Origin: Kaistella treverensis
GTDB lineage: Bacteria; Bacteroidota; Bacteroidia; Flavobacteriales; Weeksellaceae
NCBI RefSeq assembly: GCF_900114045.1
Contig: NZ_FORQ01000001.1
Span: forward strand, 496,001 to 560,000
Direction: 5' to 3'
DNA length: 64,000 bases
Part shown: piece by piece, positions 46,325 to 54,679 of the stretch
Numbering within the stretch: the first letter of the stretch is position 1
Layout: the number at the start of each line of letters is the position of its first letter
Notes under the pieces: model-generated
What the model was told of the DNA's origin: nothing
What the model saw: the letters and a program-made list of their open reading frames with translations, nothing else
The model's database searches: none
Translations under genes and position numbers: made by a program

Positions 46325-46561
46325 ATGGAAAATCACACCCTTACTCAGGAATTTCCCGAAGCGCAAGAAAAAATTGCCGAATTTAAATTGAATGACGACA
46401 TTTTCCGAAAAATGTACGTGAATTATGAAGAGGTAAACGCGCTCATACAGCACTACGAAGAAGGTGAACAAAACCACACCACCGATGAACATTTAACCGA
46501 CCTCCGAAAAAAAAGAGTTCACCTGAAAGACAGTATTTACAACTATCTGAAAACGAATTAA
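46325..46561 (+). CDS. DUF465/YdcH-family small protein
   Basis: The 78-residue helical protein begins MENHTLTQEFPEAQEKIAEF and ends with LRKKRVHLKDSIYNYLK, the pattern of the YdcH family (DUF465), whose function is unknown. It has no membrane segment. It has its own terminator and is unrelated in frame to the M56 gene 107 bp upstream. Confidence 0.85.
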   Translation: MENHTLTQEFPEAQEKIAEFKLNDDIFRKMYVNYEEVNALIQHYEEGEQNHTTDEHLTDLRKKRVHLKDSIYNYLKTN

Positions 46562-46590
46562 ATTCAAAACTTTTACCGAGAATATTTTAA

Positions 46591-46615
46591 AAGAGATCGT
46601 GAGGTCTCTTTTTTT
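46591..46615 (+). terminator. Terminator after the DUF465 gene
   Basis: AAGAGATC, GTGA, GGTCTCTT is a stem with one G-T pair, followed by five T, 29 bp after the stop codon. Confidence 0.75.
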
Positions 46616-46682
46616 GCTCTTAAATCGGCATTTTTTCATTTTAGCTTTTTCCGATAACCATTTGATTATAAATAAATTGCAG

Positions 46683-46710
46683 AAAATTAGGCGTTTTAGC
46701 AGCTAATTTT
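46683..46710. repeat. Stem-loop family copy upstream of typA
   Basis: AAAATTAG, GCGTTTTAGCAG, CTAATTTT has perfect 8-bp arms. It lies in the 260-bp gap before typA, not at a gene end. The typA -7 box TACTTTTG is at 46796-46803. Confidence 0.5.
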
Positions 46711-46821
46711 TAAACGTGCATTCAACTTTCGCCAAAAATTAACATAAATATTTATTAAATTGAAAAACTTATAAAGTTATTTCACCAAAAAAGATTACTT
46801 TTGCACGGTCAAAAAACGAAT

Positions 46822-48627
46822 ATGCAAAACATCAGAAATATCGCAATTATTGCGCACGTTGACCACGGAAAGACTACTTTGGTTGACAAAATCATTCACG
46901 CTACCAGTGTTTTCCGCGAAAATCAGGAATCCGGCGACCTTATCATGGATAACAACGACTTGGAACGCGAACGTGGAATTACCATTTTATCAAAAAACAT
47001 TTCGGTTACTTATAAGGATACCAAAATTAACGTAATTGATACGCCTGGTCACGCCGATTTCGGTGGTGAGGTAGAACGTGTTTTGAAAATGGCAGACGGT
47101 GTACTTCTTTTGGTTGATGCATTTGAAGGTCCGATGCCGCAAACACGTTTCGTGCTTCAGAAAGCTTTGGAACTAGGTTTAAGACCAGTTGTTGTTATCA
47201 ACAAAGTTGATAAACCAAACTGTCGTCCGGATGAAGTTCACGATCAGGTTTTCGATTTGTTCTTTAACCTTGATGCAACCGAAGAGCAATTGGATTTCCC
47301 AACATTCTATGGTTCTTCAAAACAAGGTTGGTTCAACACTTCATTGGAACCGACAGAGAATATTTTCCCGCTTTTAGACGGAATTTTAGAGCATGTTCCC
47401 GCTCCGGAAGCTAAAGAAGGTCCGCTTAGAATGCAGATTACATCATTGGATTTCTCTTCTTTCCTGGGAAGAATTGCAATTGGAAAAATCACTCAAGGTT
47501 CTGTAAAAGAATCTGAATGGAAAGGTCTTGCGCAGGAAGACGGAAACATTATTAAAGGAAAAGTAAAAGAATTATACGTTTTTGAAGGTCTTGGTAAAAA
47601 GAAAGTTCAGGAAGTAAAAGCAGGTGACATCTGTGCAATTGTTGGTTTTGATAAATTTCAGATTGGCGATTCTTTCGTTGATCTTGAAAATCCAGATCCG
47701 TTGCCACGTACCGCAATCGATGAGCCTACTTTGAATATGACTTTCTCTATCAATAACTCCCCTTTCTTTGGAAAAGACGGGAAATATGTAACTTCTAATC
47801 ACCTGAAAGAAAGGTTGATGAAAGAGTTGGAGAAAAACTTAGCTTTAAGAGTTGAACCTACAGAAGACGCAAATACATTTTTGGTTTTCGGTCGTGGTAT
47901 TCTTCACCTTTCTGTTCTAATCGAAACGATGAGAAGAGAAGGTTACGAAATGACAATTGGTCAGCCACAGGTTATTTTGAGAGAAATTGATGGCGTAAAA
48001 TCTGAACCGTATGAATCTATGGTTGTTGACGTTCCGGAAGAATATGCTTCAAGGGTTATCGATTTGGCAACTCAAAGAAAAGGTGATCTTCACATTATGG
48101 AAACCAAAGGCGAAATGCAGCATTTGGAATTTGAAATTCCTTCCAGAGGTTTGATCGGTTTGCGTTCGCAAATGTTGACCGCAACTGCAGGTGAAGCAAT
48201 TATGGCGCACCGTTTTGTAGATTACAAACCTTTCAAAGGTTCAATTCCGGGAAGATTGGTTGGTGTTTTAGTGAGCAAAGGTCAAGGCCCAGCTACTGAA
48301 TATTCAATTGCAAAATTGCAGGACAGAGGTAAATTCTTCGTTGATCCGGGTGAGGAAATCTATGAAGGAATGATTATCGGTGAGCAAAACAAACCTGGAG
48401 ATCTGGTTGTAAATATCGTTGAAGCTAAACAGCTGAACAATATGCGTGCTTCCGGGAAAGATAAAGACGGCAGCATTGCACCGAAAATTTTGTTCTCATT
48501 GGAAGAATGTATGGAATATATCCAGGGCGACGAAGCGATTGAAGTTACACCAAACTTCATCAGAATGCGTAAAAAAGTGCTTTCTGAAAACGAAAGAAAA
48601 CGCATCGAAAGAGGAGCGAAAGGATAA
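46822..48627 (+). CDS. typA: Translational GTPase TypA/BipA
   Basis: This ribosome-associated GTPase of the EF-G family has 601 residues from ATG 46822 ([20 protein letters not shown]); a longer TTG frame from 46801 is open but less likely. G1 is AHVDHGKT, switch I ends with [12 protein letters not shown]3 is [12 protein letters not shown], and G4 is [10 protein letters not shown]. The BipA-type C-terminal region includes [15 protein letters not shown] and [23 protein letters not shown]. Family members affect ribosome assembly and stress growth. A GCCCC/GGGGC terminator follows. Confidence 0.96.
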   Translation: MQNIRNIAIIAHVDHGKTTLVDKIIHATSVFRENQESGDLIMDNNDLERERGITILSKNISVTYKDTKINVIDTPGHADFGGEVERVLKMADGVLLLVDAFEGPMPQTRFVLQKALELGLRPVVVINKVDKPNCRPDEVHDQVFDLFFNLDATEEQLDFPTFYGSSKQGWFNTSLEPTENIFPLLDGILEHVPAPEAKEGPLRMQITSLDFSSFLGRIAIGKITQGSVKESEWKGLAQEDGNIIKGKVKELYVFEGLGKKKVQEVKAGDICAIVGFDKFQIGDSFVDLENPDPLPRTAIDEPTLNMTFSINNSPFFGKDGKYVTSNHLKERLMKELEKNLALRVEPTEDANTFLVFGRGILHLSVLIETMRREGYEMTIGQPQVILREIDGVKSEPYESMVVDVPEEYASRVIDLATQRKGDLHIMETKGEMQHLEFEIPSRGLIGLRSQMLTATAGEAIMAHRFVDYKPFKGSIPGRLVGVLVSKGQGPATEYSIAKLQDRGKFFVDPGEEIYEGMIIGEQNKPGDLVVNIVEAKQLNNMRASGKDKDGSIAPKILFSLEECMEYIQGDEAIEVTPNFIRMRKKVLSENERKRIERGAKG

Positions 48628-48647
48628 AAATCACTTCTGATATAAAT

Positions 48648-48679
48648 AAAAAAAAGCCCCGTTTTGGGGCTTTTTTTTG
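48648..48679 (+). terminator. typA terminator
   Basis: AAAAAAAGCCCC, GTTTT, GGGGCTTTTTTT is a perfect stem, 20 bp after the typA stop. Confidence 0.9.
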
Positions 48680-48713
48680 CTTTTAGCTTTAAAAATTTAA
48701 GCAAAGAAATTTT

Positions 48714-48743
48714 AAAAAAATGCTGTTTTAGCCGGAAATTTTT
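48714..48743. repeat. Stem-loop family copy between typA and the ferritin-like gene
   Basis: A-run, TGCTGTTTTAGCCGGA, AATTTTT is an imperfect copy, between two proper terminators. Confidence 0.5.
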
Positions 48744-48773
48744 CTTTAATTCTTTACTTTAGTTTTAATTAAA

Positions 48774-48797
48774 AAAGCAAGCCTATAAGCTTGCTTT
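48774..48797 (-). terminator. Terminator of the ferritin-like gene
   Basis: AAAGCAAGC, CTATAA, GCTTGCTTT is a perfect 9-bp stem, and the minus strand has a T-run beyond it. It lies 13 bp after the stop codon. Confidence 0.85.
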
Positions 48798-48809
48798 ATG
48801 TTTTATTGT

Positions 48810-49583
48810 TTATAAAACCAGACCGGGGTCGTCGTCGTCATCATCGTATTCATAATCTTCGCTGTCGTCATCTTCATCTTCGCCCGCTGCACGGAAATTA
48901 ATGAATGATTCAGCAATATCAGTTAAGTCGAGGTCGGTTTCCTCTTCTTCTTCCAGTGTCGTTTGAAGCAAATCTGCGGCGCGTTCTAAGCCCAGCGTTT
49001 CAGCTAATGCCACCAAACCACCGTAAGATGCTATTTCATAATGCTCCACTTTTTGTGCTGCAATAATCAGCGCGGCATCGCGGGTCATTGTGCCTTCTTC
49101 AGTTTCCTGAATAATGCTTTCGCCTTCTTTTAAAATACCAATGATGGCTTCGCATTTTTTACCTTCAGGTTTTTCTTCAATTGTTTTAAAGACTTTTTCC
49201 AGACGCGAAACCTGCTTTTGAGTTACCAAATGGTGATCTTCAAAAGCGTCCTGCAACTCTTCTGTAGTTGCTGCCGCTTTCATTTTCGGCAGAGCTTCCA
49301 GAATATGTTTTTCTGCAAAATACATATCTTTCAAACCATCAAGGAAGAATTTGTAAAGCGGACCGTCTTTAGTTGCTTCCTGGCTGTAATCTTTCGGACC
49401 GGAAGTTTGCGAACTTTGCATCATTGAAGTGCTAGAAGTAGATGAACCAGATGTACCGGATGAAGCTGAACTGCTTGAATTTGTACTGCTGTTTTTAGCT
49501 GCTCCGGAAGCACTTTTTTTTGTTCCGGCTTTTTGTGTTTCTTCTGCTGAAGTGTTTGCTGTTTTTGTTTTATCGGAATCCAT
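48810..49583 (-). CDS. YciF/DUF892 ferritin-like protein with low-complexity ends
   Basis: The 257-residue protein has a ferritin-like DUF892 core (about 75-230): LYKFFLDGLKDMYFAEKHIL, AFEDHHLVTQKQVSRLEKVF, AALIIAAQKVEHYEIASYGG and LLQTTLEEEEETDLDL. The four helices carry Glu and His at metal-ligand positions, so an iron-binding stress role is plausible. The first ~70 residues are rich in serine and threonine (NSSTNSSSSASSGTSG), and the last 25 are acidic (DDDSEDYEYDDDDDD). Both ends exceed the usual YciF. It follows the glycine-rich gene on the same strand behind a strong terminator. Confidence 0.85.
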   Translation of the reverse strand: MDSDKTKTANTSAEETQKAGTKKSASGAAKNSSTNSSSSASSGTSGSSTSSTSMMQSSQTSGPKDYSQEATKDGPLYKFFLDGLKDMYFAEKHILEALPKMKAAATTEELQDAFEDHHLVTQKQVSRLEKVFKTIEEKPEGKKCEAIIGILKEGESIIQETEEGTMTRDAALIIAAQKVEHYEIASYGGLVALAETLGLERAADLLQTTLEEEEETDLDLTDIAESFINFRAAGEDEDDDSEDYEYDDDDDDPGLVL

Positions 49584-49610
49584 AATTTTTCTTTTTTAAT
49601 GCGTTAATTT

Positions 49611-49637
49611 AAAAAAGGCCGGCCACTATAGCCGGCC
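49611..49637 (-). terminator. Terminator of the glycine-rich gene
   Basis: GGCCGGC at 49617-49623 pairs with GCCGGCC at 49631-49637 around CACTATA. The minus strand has six T after it. It lies 13 bp after the stop codon. Confidence 0.85.
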
Positions 49638-49649
49638 CTATATATTTAG

Positions 49650-50552
49650 TTAAGAATTTCTTCCGCCACGGCTACCGAAACCGCCTCTTCTACCGGAACC
49701 GCTTCCGGAACCGCCACCTCTGCTGCTTCTGCCATCGGATGTAAATCTACCCTGGCTGTCTCTTTGCTGATTTCCACGACCTCGTGAGCCACCACCTTGT
49801 GATCCTCCTCTGGAACCGCCACCCTGGCTACCACCACGTGATCCGCCACCCTGGCTACCGCCTCTTGAACTTCCACCTCGAGAGCCACCACCTTGTGAAC
49901 CACCTCTTGAGCCGGAACCTCCTCTACCGGATGTATATTGGTTTCCAAAGAACGGATGACCTTCCTGGGCACCTCTTCTGTCGCTGCCACCACCGGATGA
50001 ACCGCCACGGCCACGACCACCGCCGCCCGATGAACCGCCTCGTGAACCTCCACCTCCTGAACCTCCTGATGAACCACCTCTTGAGCCTCCACCGGAACGT
50101 CCTCTACCAGATGTATACTGGTTTCCAAAGAATGGATGACCTTCACGGGCGCCTCTTCCGTCACCGGAACCACCGCCTCTGCTTCCACCTTGTCCTCCAC
50201 CGGAGCCGCCACGTCCGCCGCCTGAGCCGCCTCTACCGCCGCCAGATCCGCTACGGGATGAACCACGGCCGCTGTTTCCTCTTCTGTCGTCTTCATCGTC
50301 GTCTTCTTCATCATCGTAGTCCTCATCGTCGTCCTCGTATTCTTCATACCATTCATCATAGCTGTCTTCATAATCATCATCATAATCTTCGTCTGCCTGC
50401 GCATCGGCGTAGCCATCTTCATATCCATCCTCATAGGCCTGTTGGAAGATTTCTTCTAAGTCGAAATCTTCTTCCTGACTTCTTCCTCCTGAATTACCTC
50501 TACCGGATGAAGAATTAGATCTTCCTGAACCGGAATTACCTCTTGTTGCCAT
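49650..50552 (-). CDS. Acidic and glycine/arginine/serine-rich protein with two GHPFFGNQYT modules
   Basis: I choose ATG 50552 (MATRGNSGSGRSN, 300 residues). After a Gly/Ser/Arg start comes a strongly acidic segment (about 25-95, with AYEDGYEDGYADAQADEDYD), then Gly-Gly-Ser-Arg repeats to the end. The motif EGHPFFGNQYTSGRG occurs twice, each time after a basic RGA(Q/R) start. Near the C-terminus is RDSQGRFTSDG. I recognise no family; the protein is probably disordered. The other reading frames are also long here because the repeats lack stop codons. A tandem with the ferritin-like gene suggests a stress or DNA-protection role, which is a guess. Confidence 0.75.
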   Translation of the reverse strand: MATRGNSGSGRSNSSSGRGNSGGRSQEEDFDLEEIFQQAYEDGYEDGYADAQADEDYDDDYEDSYDEWYEEYEDDDEDYDDEEDDDEDDRRGNSGRGSSRSGSGGGRGGSGGGRGGSGGGQGGSRGGGSGDGRGAREGHPFFGNQYTSGRGRSGGGSRGGSSGGSGGGGSRGGSSGGGGRGRGGSSGGGSDRRGAQEGHPFFGNQYTSGRGGSGSRGGSQGGGSRGGSSRGGSQGGGSRGGSQGGGSRGGSQGGGSRGRGNQQRDSQGRFTSDGRSSRGGGSGSGSGRRGGFGSRGGRNS

Positions 50553-50788
50553 AATAATAATGTTTTTTTGGTTAGGCTTTTCCCGCAACAGAAAATATAC
50601 CAAAATTTGTTATAACGTGTTAATATACAGTTAAGTAAGAGTTAAAAACATTAGCAAATTTCCGCTAAATTTAACATAATAAATTTGGGGAAGTTTTAAT
50701 GTAATGCATAATTTCGCACGCGCGATAAAAAAGAATAATTGCTGAAAAACAGGGAATTACTTTTTGGCTGAACACATTACTTGCCAAG

Positions 50789-50861
50789 TATTTTTGCTTT
50801 TAGATAACTTTTTTGGTTAAACCTGATTTTGACCTTAGTTTAATTTATATTGCTATTTTTG
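50789..50861 (+). promoter_or_regulatory. Two -7 boxes before the GHL10 gene
   Basis: TATTTTTG occurs at 50789-50796 and at 50854-50861, each with a TTG 22 bp upstream, a little longer than usual. The second box ends 3 bp before the ATG, so a transcript from it would be almost leaderless. The 312-bp gap is otherwise A/T-rich with an inverted TTAGC/GCTAA pair at about 50650-50667. Confidence 0.45.
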
Positions 50862-50864
50862 CGC

Positions 50865-52433
50865 ATGCACATAAAAATTTCACCGTCCGCACTCCTGCTT
50901 GCAATTGCTGTTTTATTTACCTCCTGCAGTACGCCAAAAAAGCCTAAAACAGCCGCCAAAAAACCGGTGGTTACCATAAAACCAGTCACACCAAAAGCGC
51001 CCGAACCAAAAGTTGAAGTTTTAAAGCTGAATCTCCCGGAAGTAAACCGCGAATTCCGTGCAGCTTGGGTAGCAACCGTTGCCAATATCAACTGGCCTTC
51101 ACGAAACAATCTTTCTACCGAACAGCAAAAAGTGGAAGCGCTGAAAATTTTAGATTTGCTGAAAAACGCCAATTTTAACGCTGTAATTTTTCAGGCACGA
51201 CCTTCCGCGGACGCGATGTATAACAGCACAATTGAGCCGTGGTCGTATTTCTTAACAGGCGAAATTGGTAAAGCGCCAACACCTTATTATGATCCATTGG
51301 AATTTTGGATTTTAGAAGCTCACAAACGCGGAATGGAACTTCACGTCTGGTTAAATCCCTACCGCGCGCATCACACCACCGGCGGCGCAATTACTTCTGA
51401 ATCATTAGTTAAAAAAATGCCGGAGCAAATCATTAAGCTTAAAAACGGAATGCACTGGATGGATCCTTCGGATGAAAAAACCCAGGATCACGTTTCTAAA
51501 GTAATCAATGATCTGGTAAAAAGATATGATATTGATGCGGTGCACATCGATGATTATTTTTATCCCTACCGTGAATACAACGGCGGTAAAGATTTTCCCG
51601 ACAACCGAACCTGGAATATGTATCAAAAAACCGGCGGAAATTTATCTAAAGCAGACTGGCGCCGCGCGAACGTGAATAAATTCATCAAAAGAATTCATGA
51701 CGAAATTAAAGCCGAAAAAAGCTACGTGCAGTTTGGTATCAGTCCTTTCGGAATTTGGAAACCCGGTTTTCCGGAAGGCATTAAAGGTTCTTCACAATAC
51801 GATGAACTTTACGCAGACGCAAAATTGTGGTTAAATGAAGGTTGGCTGGATTATTTTTCGCCCCAACTCTACTGGAAAAACGACGGTCCACAAAGTTTTC
51901 CGGCGTTGCTAAAATGGTGGGAAAGTGAAAATTCACAAAAAAGGCATCTTTACCCCGGAATAAATACTGTTGGTTTAAATGGTGTTTCCGATAGACCAGC
52001 AGAAATCGTAAGCCAAATCAATACAACAAGATCGGTTTTAAAAGACGCCGCCGGCACAATTCATTATAGCGTAGACGGCCTCTCAAAAACCCCCGCGATG
52101 TTAAGCGCCGTAAGCCAGGCCTACAAAACTCCGGCTCTTGTACCATTAACACCATGGATTAAAACCGAACCTTTAGAAAAACCACTTTTATACATCGAAA
52201 AATCCGGTACTTCAGCTATTGCAAAATGGAATTCCAAGGATTTTACTGAAGTTTTTCAATGGATTTTATATGCTAAATATGGTGATGTTTGGGAAACTCA
52301 AATCATTGAAAAAAGTAGAATATCTGAAACATTACCTTTAATTAAAAACGGAAAAAAACTCAATACTGTTGCGGTAAAATCCGTAGACCGATTAGGAAAT
52401 GAAAGCGCATACGACGGTAAACTCATTAAATAA
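50865..52433 (+). CDS. GHL10 (DUF187) family lipoprotein glycoside-hydrolase-like protein
   Basis: The 522-residue protein has a signal peptide with a lipobox LFTSCS (Cys21). A proline/lysine linker follows, then a TIM-barrel: REFRAAWVATVANINWPS, FQARPSADAMYNSTIEPWSYFLTG, HVWLNPYRAHHT, AVHIDDYFYPY and QFGISPFGIWKPG. This pattern is the GHL10 family (Bacteroidetes 'family 10 glycosylhydrolase'). The two acidic residues in the HIDDYF segment are the likely active site. The C-terminal ~100 residues resemble a fibronectin-III fold (AIAKWNSKDFTEVFQWILYA). The natural polymer is unknown. Confidence 0.86.
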   Translation: MHIKISPSALLLAIAVLFTSCSTPKKPKTAAKKPVVTIKPVTPKAPEPKVEVLKLNLPEVNREFRAAWVATVANINWPSRNNLSTEQQKVEALKILDLLKNANFNAVIFQARPSADAMYNSTIEPWSYFLTGEIGKAPTPYYDPLEFWILEAHKRGMELHVWLNPYRAHHTTGGAITSESLVKKMPEQIIKLKNGMHWMDPSDEKTQDHVSKVINDLVKRYDIDAVHIDDYFYPYREYNGGKDFPDNRTWNMYQKTGGNLSKADWRRANVNKFIKRIHDEIKAEKSYVQFGISPFGIWKPGFPEGIKGSSQYDELYADAKLWLNEGWLDYFSPQLYWKNDGPQSFPALLKWWESENSQKRHLYPGINTVGLNGVSDRPAEIVSQINTTRSVLKDAAGTIHYSVDGLSKTPAMLSAVSQAYKTPALVPLTPWIKTEPLEKPLLYIEKSGTSAIAKWNSKDFTEVFQWILYAKYGDVWETQIIEKSRISETLPLIKNGKKLNTVAVKSVDRLGNESAYDGKLIK

Positions 52434-52438
52434 GAAAG

Positions 52439-52469
52439 AAAAATTTGCTGCTAAAGTGGCAGATTTTTT
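52439..52469. terminator. Stem-loop family copy between the GHL10 and SRAP genes
   Basis: AAAAATTTGCTGC, TAAA, GTGGCAGATTTTTT is an imperfect stem 5 bp after the GHL10 stop and 5 bp before the convergent SRAP stop. Confidence 0.6.
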
Positions 52470-52474
52470 AAATT

Positions 52475-53125
52475 CTAAAATAGAGAAAGCTGAGTTGATG
52501 ATGGGTCTAAATTAATTGCAACCAAATCCGGATCGTAATTCGGAAAAGCAAAATCATCGACAGAACGCTCAGAAAGCCACGCTTCTTCAGCACTTTTTGC
52601 TAAAACCAAAGGCATTCGATCCTTCGTGTTGTGAATTTCGCTCATAAATTCATTCGCACCCGAGGTTACAATTGAAAAACTCGTGAGCAGCTCATTGGTT
52701 TTCGGATCGGTCCAGAAGTTATAAATTCCGCCCAAAGCAAACGGTTTTTCACCATTATTCAGGCGGATAAAATATTTTTCTTTCTTTTTACCTTTCGCAT
52801 CCAGCTGCTTCCACTCGTAAAAACCGTGGACCAAAACCAGACATCTTTTCGAAACCGAATCTTTAAAACTCGCTTTCTCGGCTAAAGTTTCAATTCTTGC
52901 GTTCAGCGTATTTTTTTGTGGAGCACGGTCTTTCGCCCACCACGGAAGTAGTCCCCAATCGCCGAGAACAGCAATATCAGGGTTTTTATCCAGAATCACC
53001 GGCGTTTTCGGAAAAGAAAATCCGTTCGTAAACTCGGAACCCTGAAAATCCGGACCTTCATACGACACGCCGAAAGTGTCTTTCATTTCCTTTCGCGTCA
53101 GCTGGTTTGAAACGTAATAGCACAT
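52475..53125 (-). CDS. SOS-response-associated (SRAP/HMCES-like) peptidase
   Basis: The 216-residue protein begins MCYYVSNQL; Cys2 is the catalytic cysteine after removal of methionine, which in this family crosslinks to abasic sites in single-stranded DNA. The other hallmarks follow: LPWWAKDRAPQKNTLNARIET with the conserved Asn, CLVLVHGFYEWK with the Glu, and EIHNTKDRMPLVL with the His. The protein protects abasic sites during replication. A box TAATTTTG at 53143-53150 on the minus strand lies 18 bp upstream. Confidence 0.93.
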   Translation of the reverse strand: MCYYVSNQLTRKEMKDTFGVSYEGPDFQGSEFTNGFSFPKTPVILDKNPDIAVLGDWGLLPWWAKDRAPQKNTLNARIETLAEKASFKDSVSKRCLVLVHGFYEWKQLDAKGKKKEKYFIRLNNGEKPFALGGIYNFWTDPKTNELLTSFSIVTSGANEFMSEIHNTKDRMPLVLAKSAEEAWLSERSVDDFAFPNYDPDLVAINLDPSSTQLSLF

Positions 53126-53165
53126 GGTTCAAAAATTTAATTCAAAATTAGAAATTATATTTTTA

Positions 53166-53196
53166 AAAAATTTGCCGTTAGAAGCGGTAAAAATTC
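53166..53196. repeat. Stem-loop family copy upstream of the SRAP gene
   Basis: AAAAAATTTGCCG, TTAGAAG, CGGTAAAAATT is an imperfect copy in the gap between divergent genes. Confidence 0.5.
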
Positions 53197-53269
53197 GGAA
53201 TTACCAATCGCCACTTCCCGACTTTTGCGGAATTAATGTCTACTTTTGGTGAAATTACAGCCAGTAAAA

Positions 53270-53638
53270 ATGATTACCAAAAAAGATTTACGTCCGACTT
53301 TAGAAATTCCCACATTTGAAGAAAGCACCGCGGTGGAGAAATTTCAAAACGAAGTTTTGCGCCCGATTTTAAAATTACAAAATGAAATATTTCTGGCTTT
53401 TTACAAAGCATTTTTAGCGCGGCAGAAATTGGATTTCACCTCTTTAAATCCGGAAAAGAAAAGAAATTTCATTAATCAAAGTTTTCAGAGAGATGCGAAT
53501 TTGAAAAATATCTGCCTTGGGTTGACGCTTGGAATGCTGACGGCGGAAGAATTTGAAATATACAATTTGGATGATAAAGCATATAACAAGCGAATTTTCA
53601 CCATGTTAAGCGAAAGGATTTTGAGCCAACTTCTGTAG
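53270..53638 (+). CDS. Unknown small helical protein
   Basis: I choose ATG 53270 (MITKKDLRPTLEIPTFEEST, 122 residues); a TTG at 53246 is open but sits inside a TACTTTTG promoter-like box (53241-53248). The protein is mostly helical, with a long central segment FQNEVLRPILKLQNEIFLAFYKAF and a C-terminal MLSERILSQLL. No signal, membrane segment or known motif is seen. I recognise no family. It precedes the tRNA gene on the same strand, with a stem-loop between. Confidence 0.68.
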   Translation: MITKKDLRPTLEIPTFEESTAVEKFQNEVLRPILKLQNEIFLAFYKAFLARQKLDFTSLNPEKKRNFINQSFQRDANLKNICLGLTLGMLTAEEFEIYNLDDKAYNKRIFTMLSERILSQLL

Positions 53639-53654
53639 CGATAAATCTAAACTG

Positions 53655-53686
53655 AAAAAAAATGCCATTCTATGGGCAAAATTTTT
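53655..53686 (+). terminator. Stem-loop after the unknown gene
   Basis: AAAAAAAATGCCATTCTATG and GGCAAAATTTTT form a GCC/GGC palindrome 17 bp after the stop codon and 8 bp before the tRNA promoter. Confidence 0.55.
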
Positions 53687-53694
53687 CTCAAGAT

Positions 53695-53724
53695 TTGGAT
53701 TTTCACAAAAATGTTGTATATTTG
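53695..53724 (+). promoter_or_regulatory. tRNA-fMet promoter
   Basis: TTG at 53695-53697 and TATATTTG at 53717-53724 are 19 bp apart, a full match. The tRNA begins 12 bp after the -7 box. Confidence 0.8.
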
Positions 53725-53735
53725 CATCACAATAA

Positions 53736-53808
<73 letters not shown>

Positions 53809-53816
53809 CTAAGCAA

Positions 53817-53848
53817 AGAGAATCACAATAGTGGTTCTCTTTTTTTTT
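53817..53848 (+). terminator. tRNA-fMet terminator
   Basis: AGAGAATCAC, AATA, GTGGTTCTCT is a 10-bp stem with one G-T pair, followed by eight T, 9 bp after the tRNA. Confidence 0.9.
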
Positions 53849-53940
53849 GCGTCTTGGTGAAGGTTTTGGGGAAATCGCATTGCAACAAACTCTCTTTTTA
53901 CCGAAAATGCTTTAATGCTTAATTTTTATTAAATTTGTAT

Positions 53941-54552
53941 ATGGCAAAAATTCTTAAAATTTACCCCGAAAATCCTCAGGAAAACCTGATTGCCGAAGTG
54001 GTGAAAACGCTCAACAACGGCGGTCTCATCATTTATCCGAGCGATACGGTTTACGCTTTGGGCTGCAATATTTTCGACATTCGCGCCATGGAAAAACTCG
54101 CGCAGATCAAAAAAATTAAGCTCGAAAAAGCCCAATTTTCTATTATCTGCAACGATCTCAGCCATCTTTCGGAATTTACGCGTCCGATTGACACCAGCAC
54201 GTTCCGCTATCTGAAAAATAATGTGCCGGGCCCGTTCACCTTCATTCTCGAAGCCAACAAAAGCCTGCCACTCGCCTACAAAGGCAATAAAACCGTGGGA
54301 ATTCGCGTGCCTGATCACACCGTTCCCCAAATGATTGTCGCAAAATTGGGTCATCCGATCGCATCCACTTCAATTAAGGATGACGACGAAGTTATTGAAT
54401 ACTCCACCGATCCCGAGCTGATTGCTGAAAAATACGATCATTTGGTGGACATCGTCATCGATTCCGGCTATGGCGACAACGTGGCGTCCACAATTGTAGA
54501 TTTAACCGGCAGCGAACCCGAAATTATCCGGCAGGGAAAAGGAGAATTTTAG
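53941..54552 (+). CDS. L-threonylcarbamoyladenylate synthase (Sua5/YrdC/TsaC type)
   Basis: The enzyme makes threonylcarbamoyl-AMP for the t6A modification of tRNA. The 203 residues from ATG 53941 (MAKILKIYPENPQE) show the YrdC fold: NGGLIIYPSDTVYALGCNIF at about 28-47, KKIKLEKAQFSIICNDL, VPGPFTFILEANK, VGIRVPDHTVPQMIV and IASTSIKDDD. The start is 3 bp after a TAAATTTG box at 53930-53937, so the transcript may be leaderless. Confidence 0.9.
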   Translation: MAKILKIYPENPQENLIAEVVKTLNNGGLIIYPSDTVYALGCNIFDIRAMEKLAQIKKIKLEKAQFSIICNDLSHLSEFTRPIDTSTFRYLKNNVPGPFTFILEANKSLPLAYKGNKTVGIRVPDHTVPQMIVAKLGHPIASTSIKDDDEVIEYSTDPELIAEKYDHLVDIVIDSGYGDNVASTIVDLTGSEPEIIRQGKGEF

Positions 54553-54588
54553 CAGTTTTTTTGGCCATCTTTTCCCCCCTCCGTTCCC

Positions 54589-54607
54589 TCCCGATTTTAC
54601 ATCGGGA
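54589..54607. repeat. C-rich hairpin between Sua5 and yaaA
   Basis: TCCCGAT, TTTAC, ATCGGGA is a perfect 7-bp stem. A pyrimidine-rich stretch precedes it (54570-54592), and TCGGGAT recurs at 54618-54624. The base composition is unlike the rest of the window. A similar repeat may occur elsewhere in the genome. Confidence 0.45.
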
Positions 54608-54679
54608 TCCACTCAGGTCGGGATGGAATTTTACCTGCTTTATAGCGCTTTTTTTTAATTTTTACTGCCTTTATAAAAT

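Noticed and set aside
49646-50518. Long open frames on both strands over the glycine-rich gene (262 and 244 codons)
   Set aside because: They lie on the same repeat DNA, lack plausible composition (mostly Met/Thr/Glu/Val or His/Leu/Arg runs), and arise because the GC-rich repeats have no stop codons in other frames.
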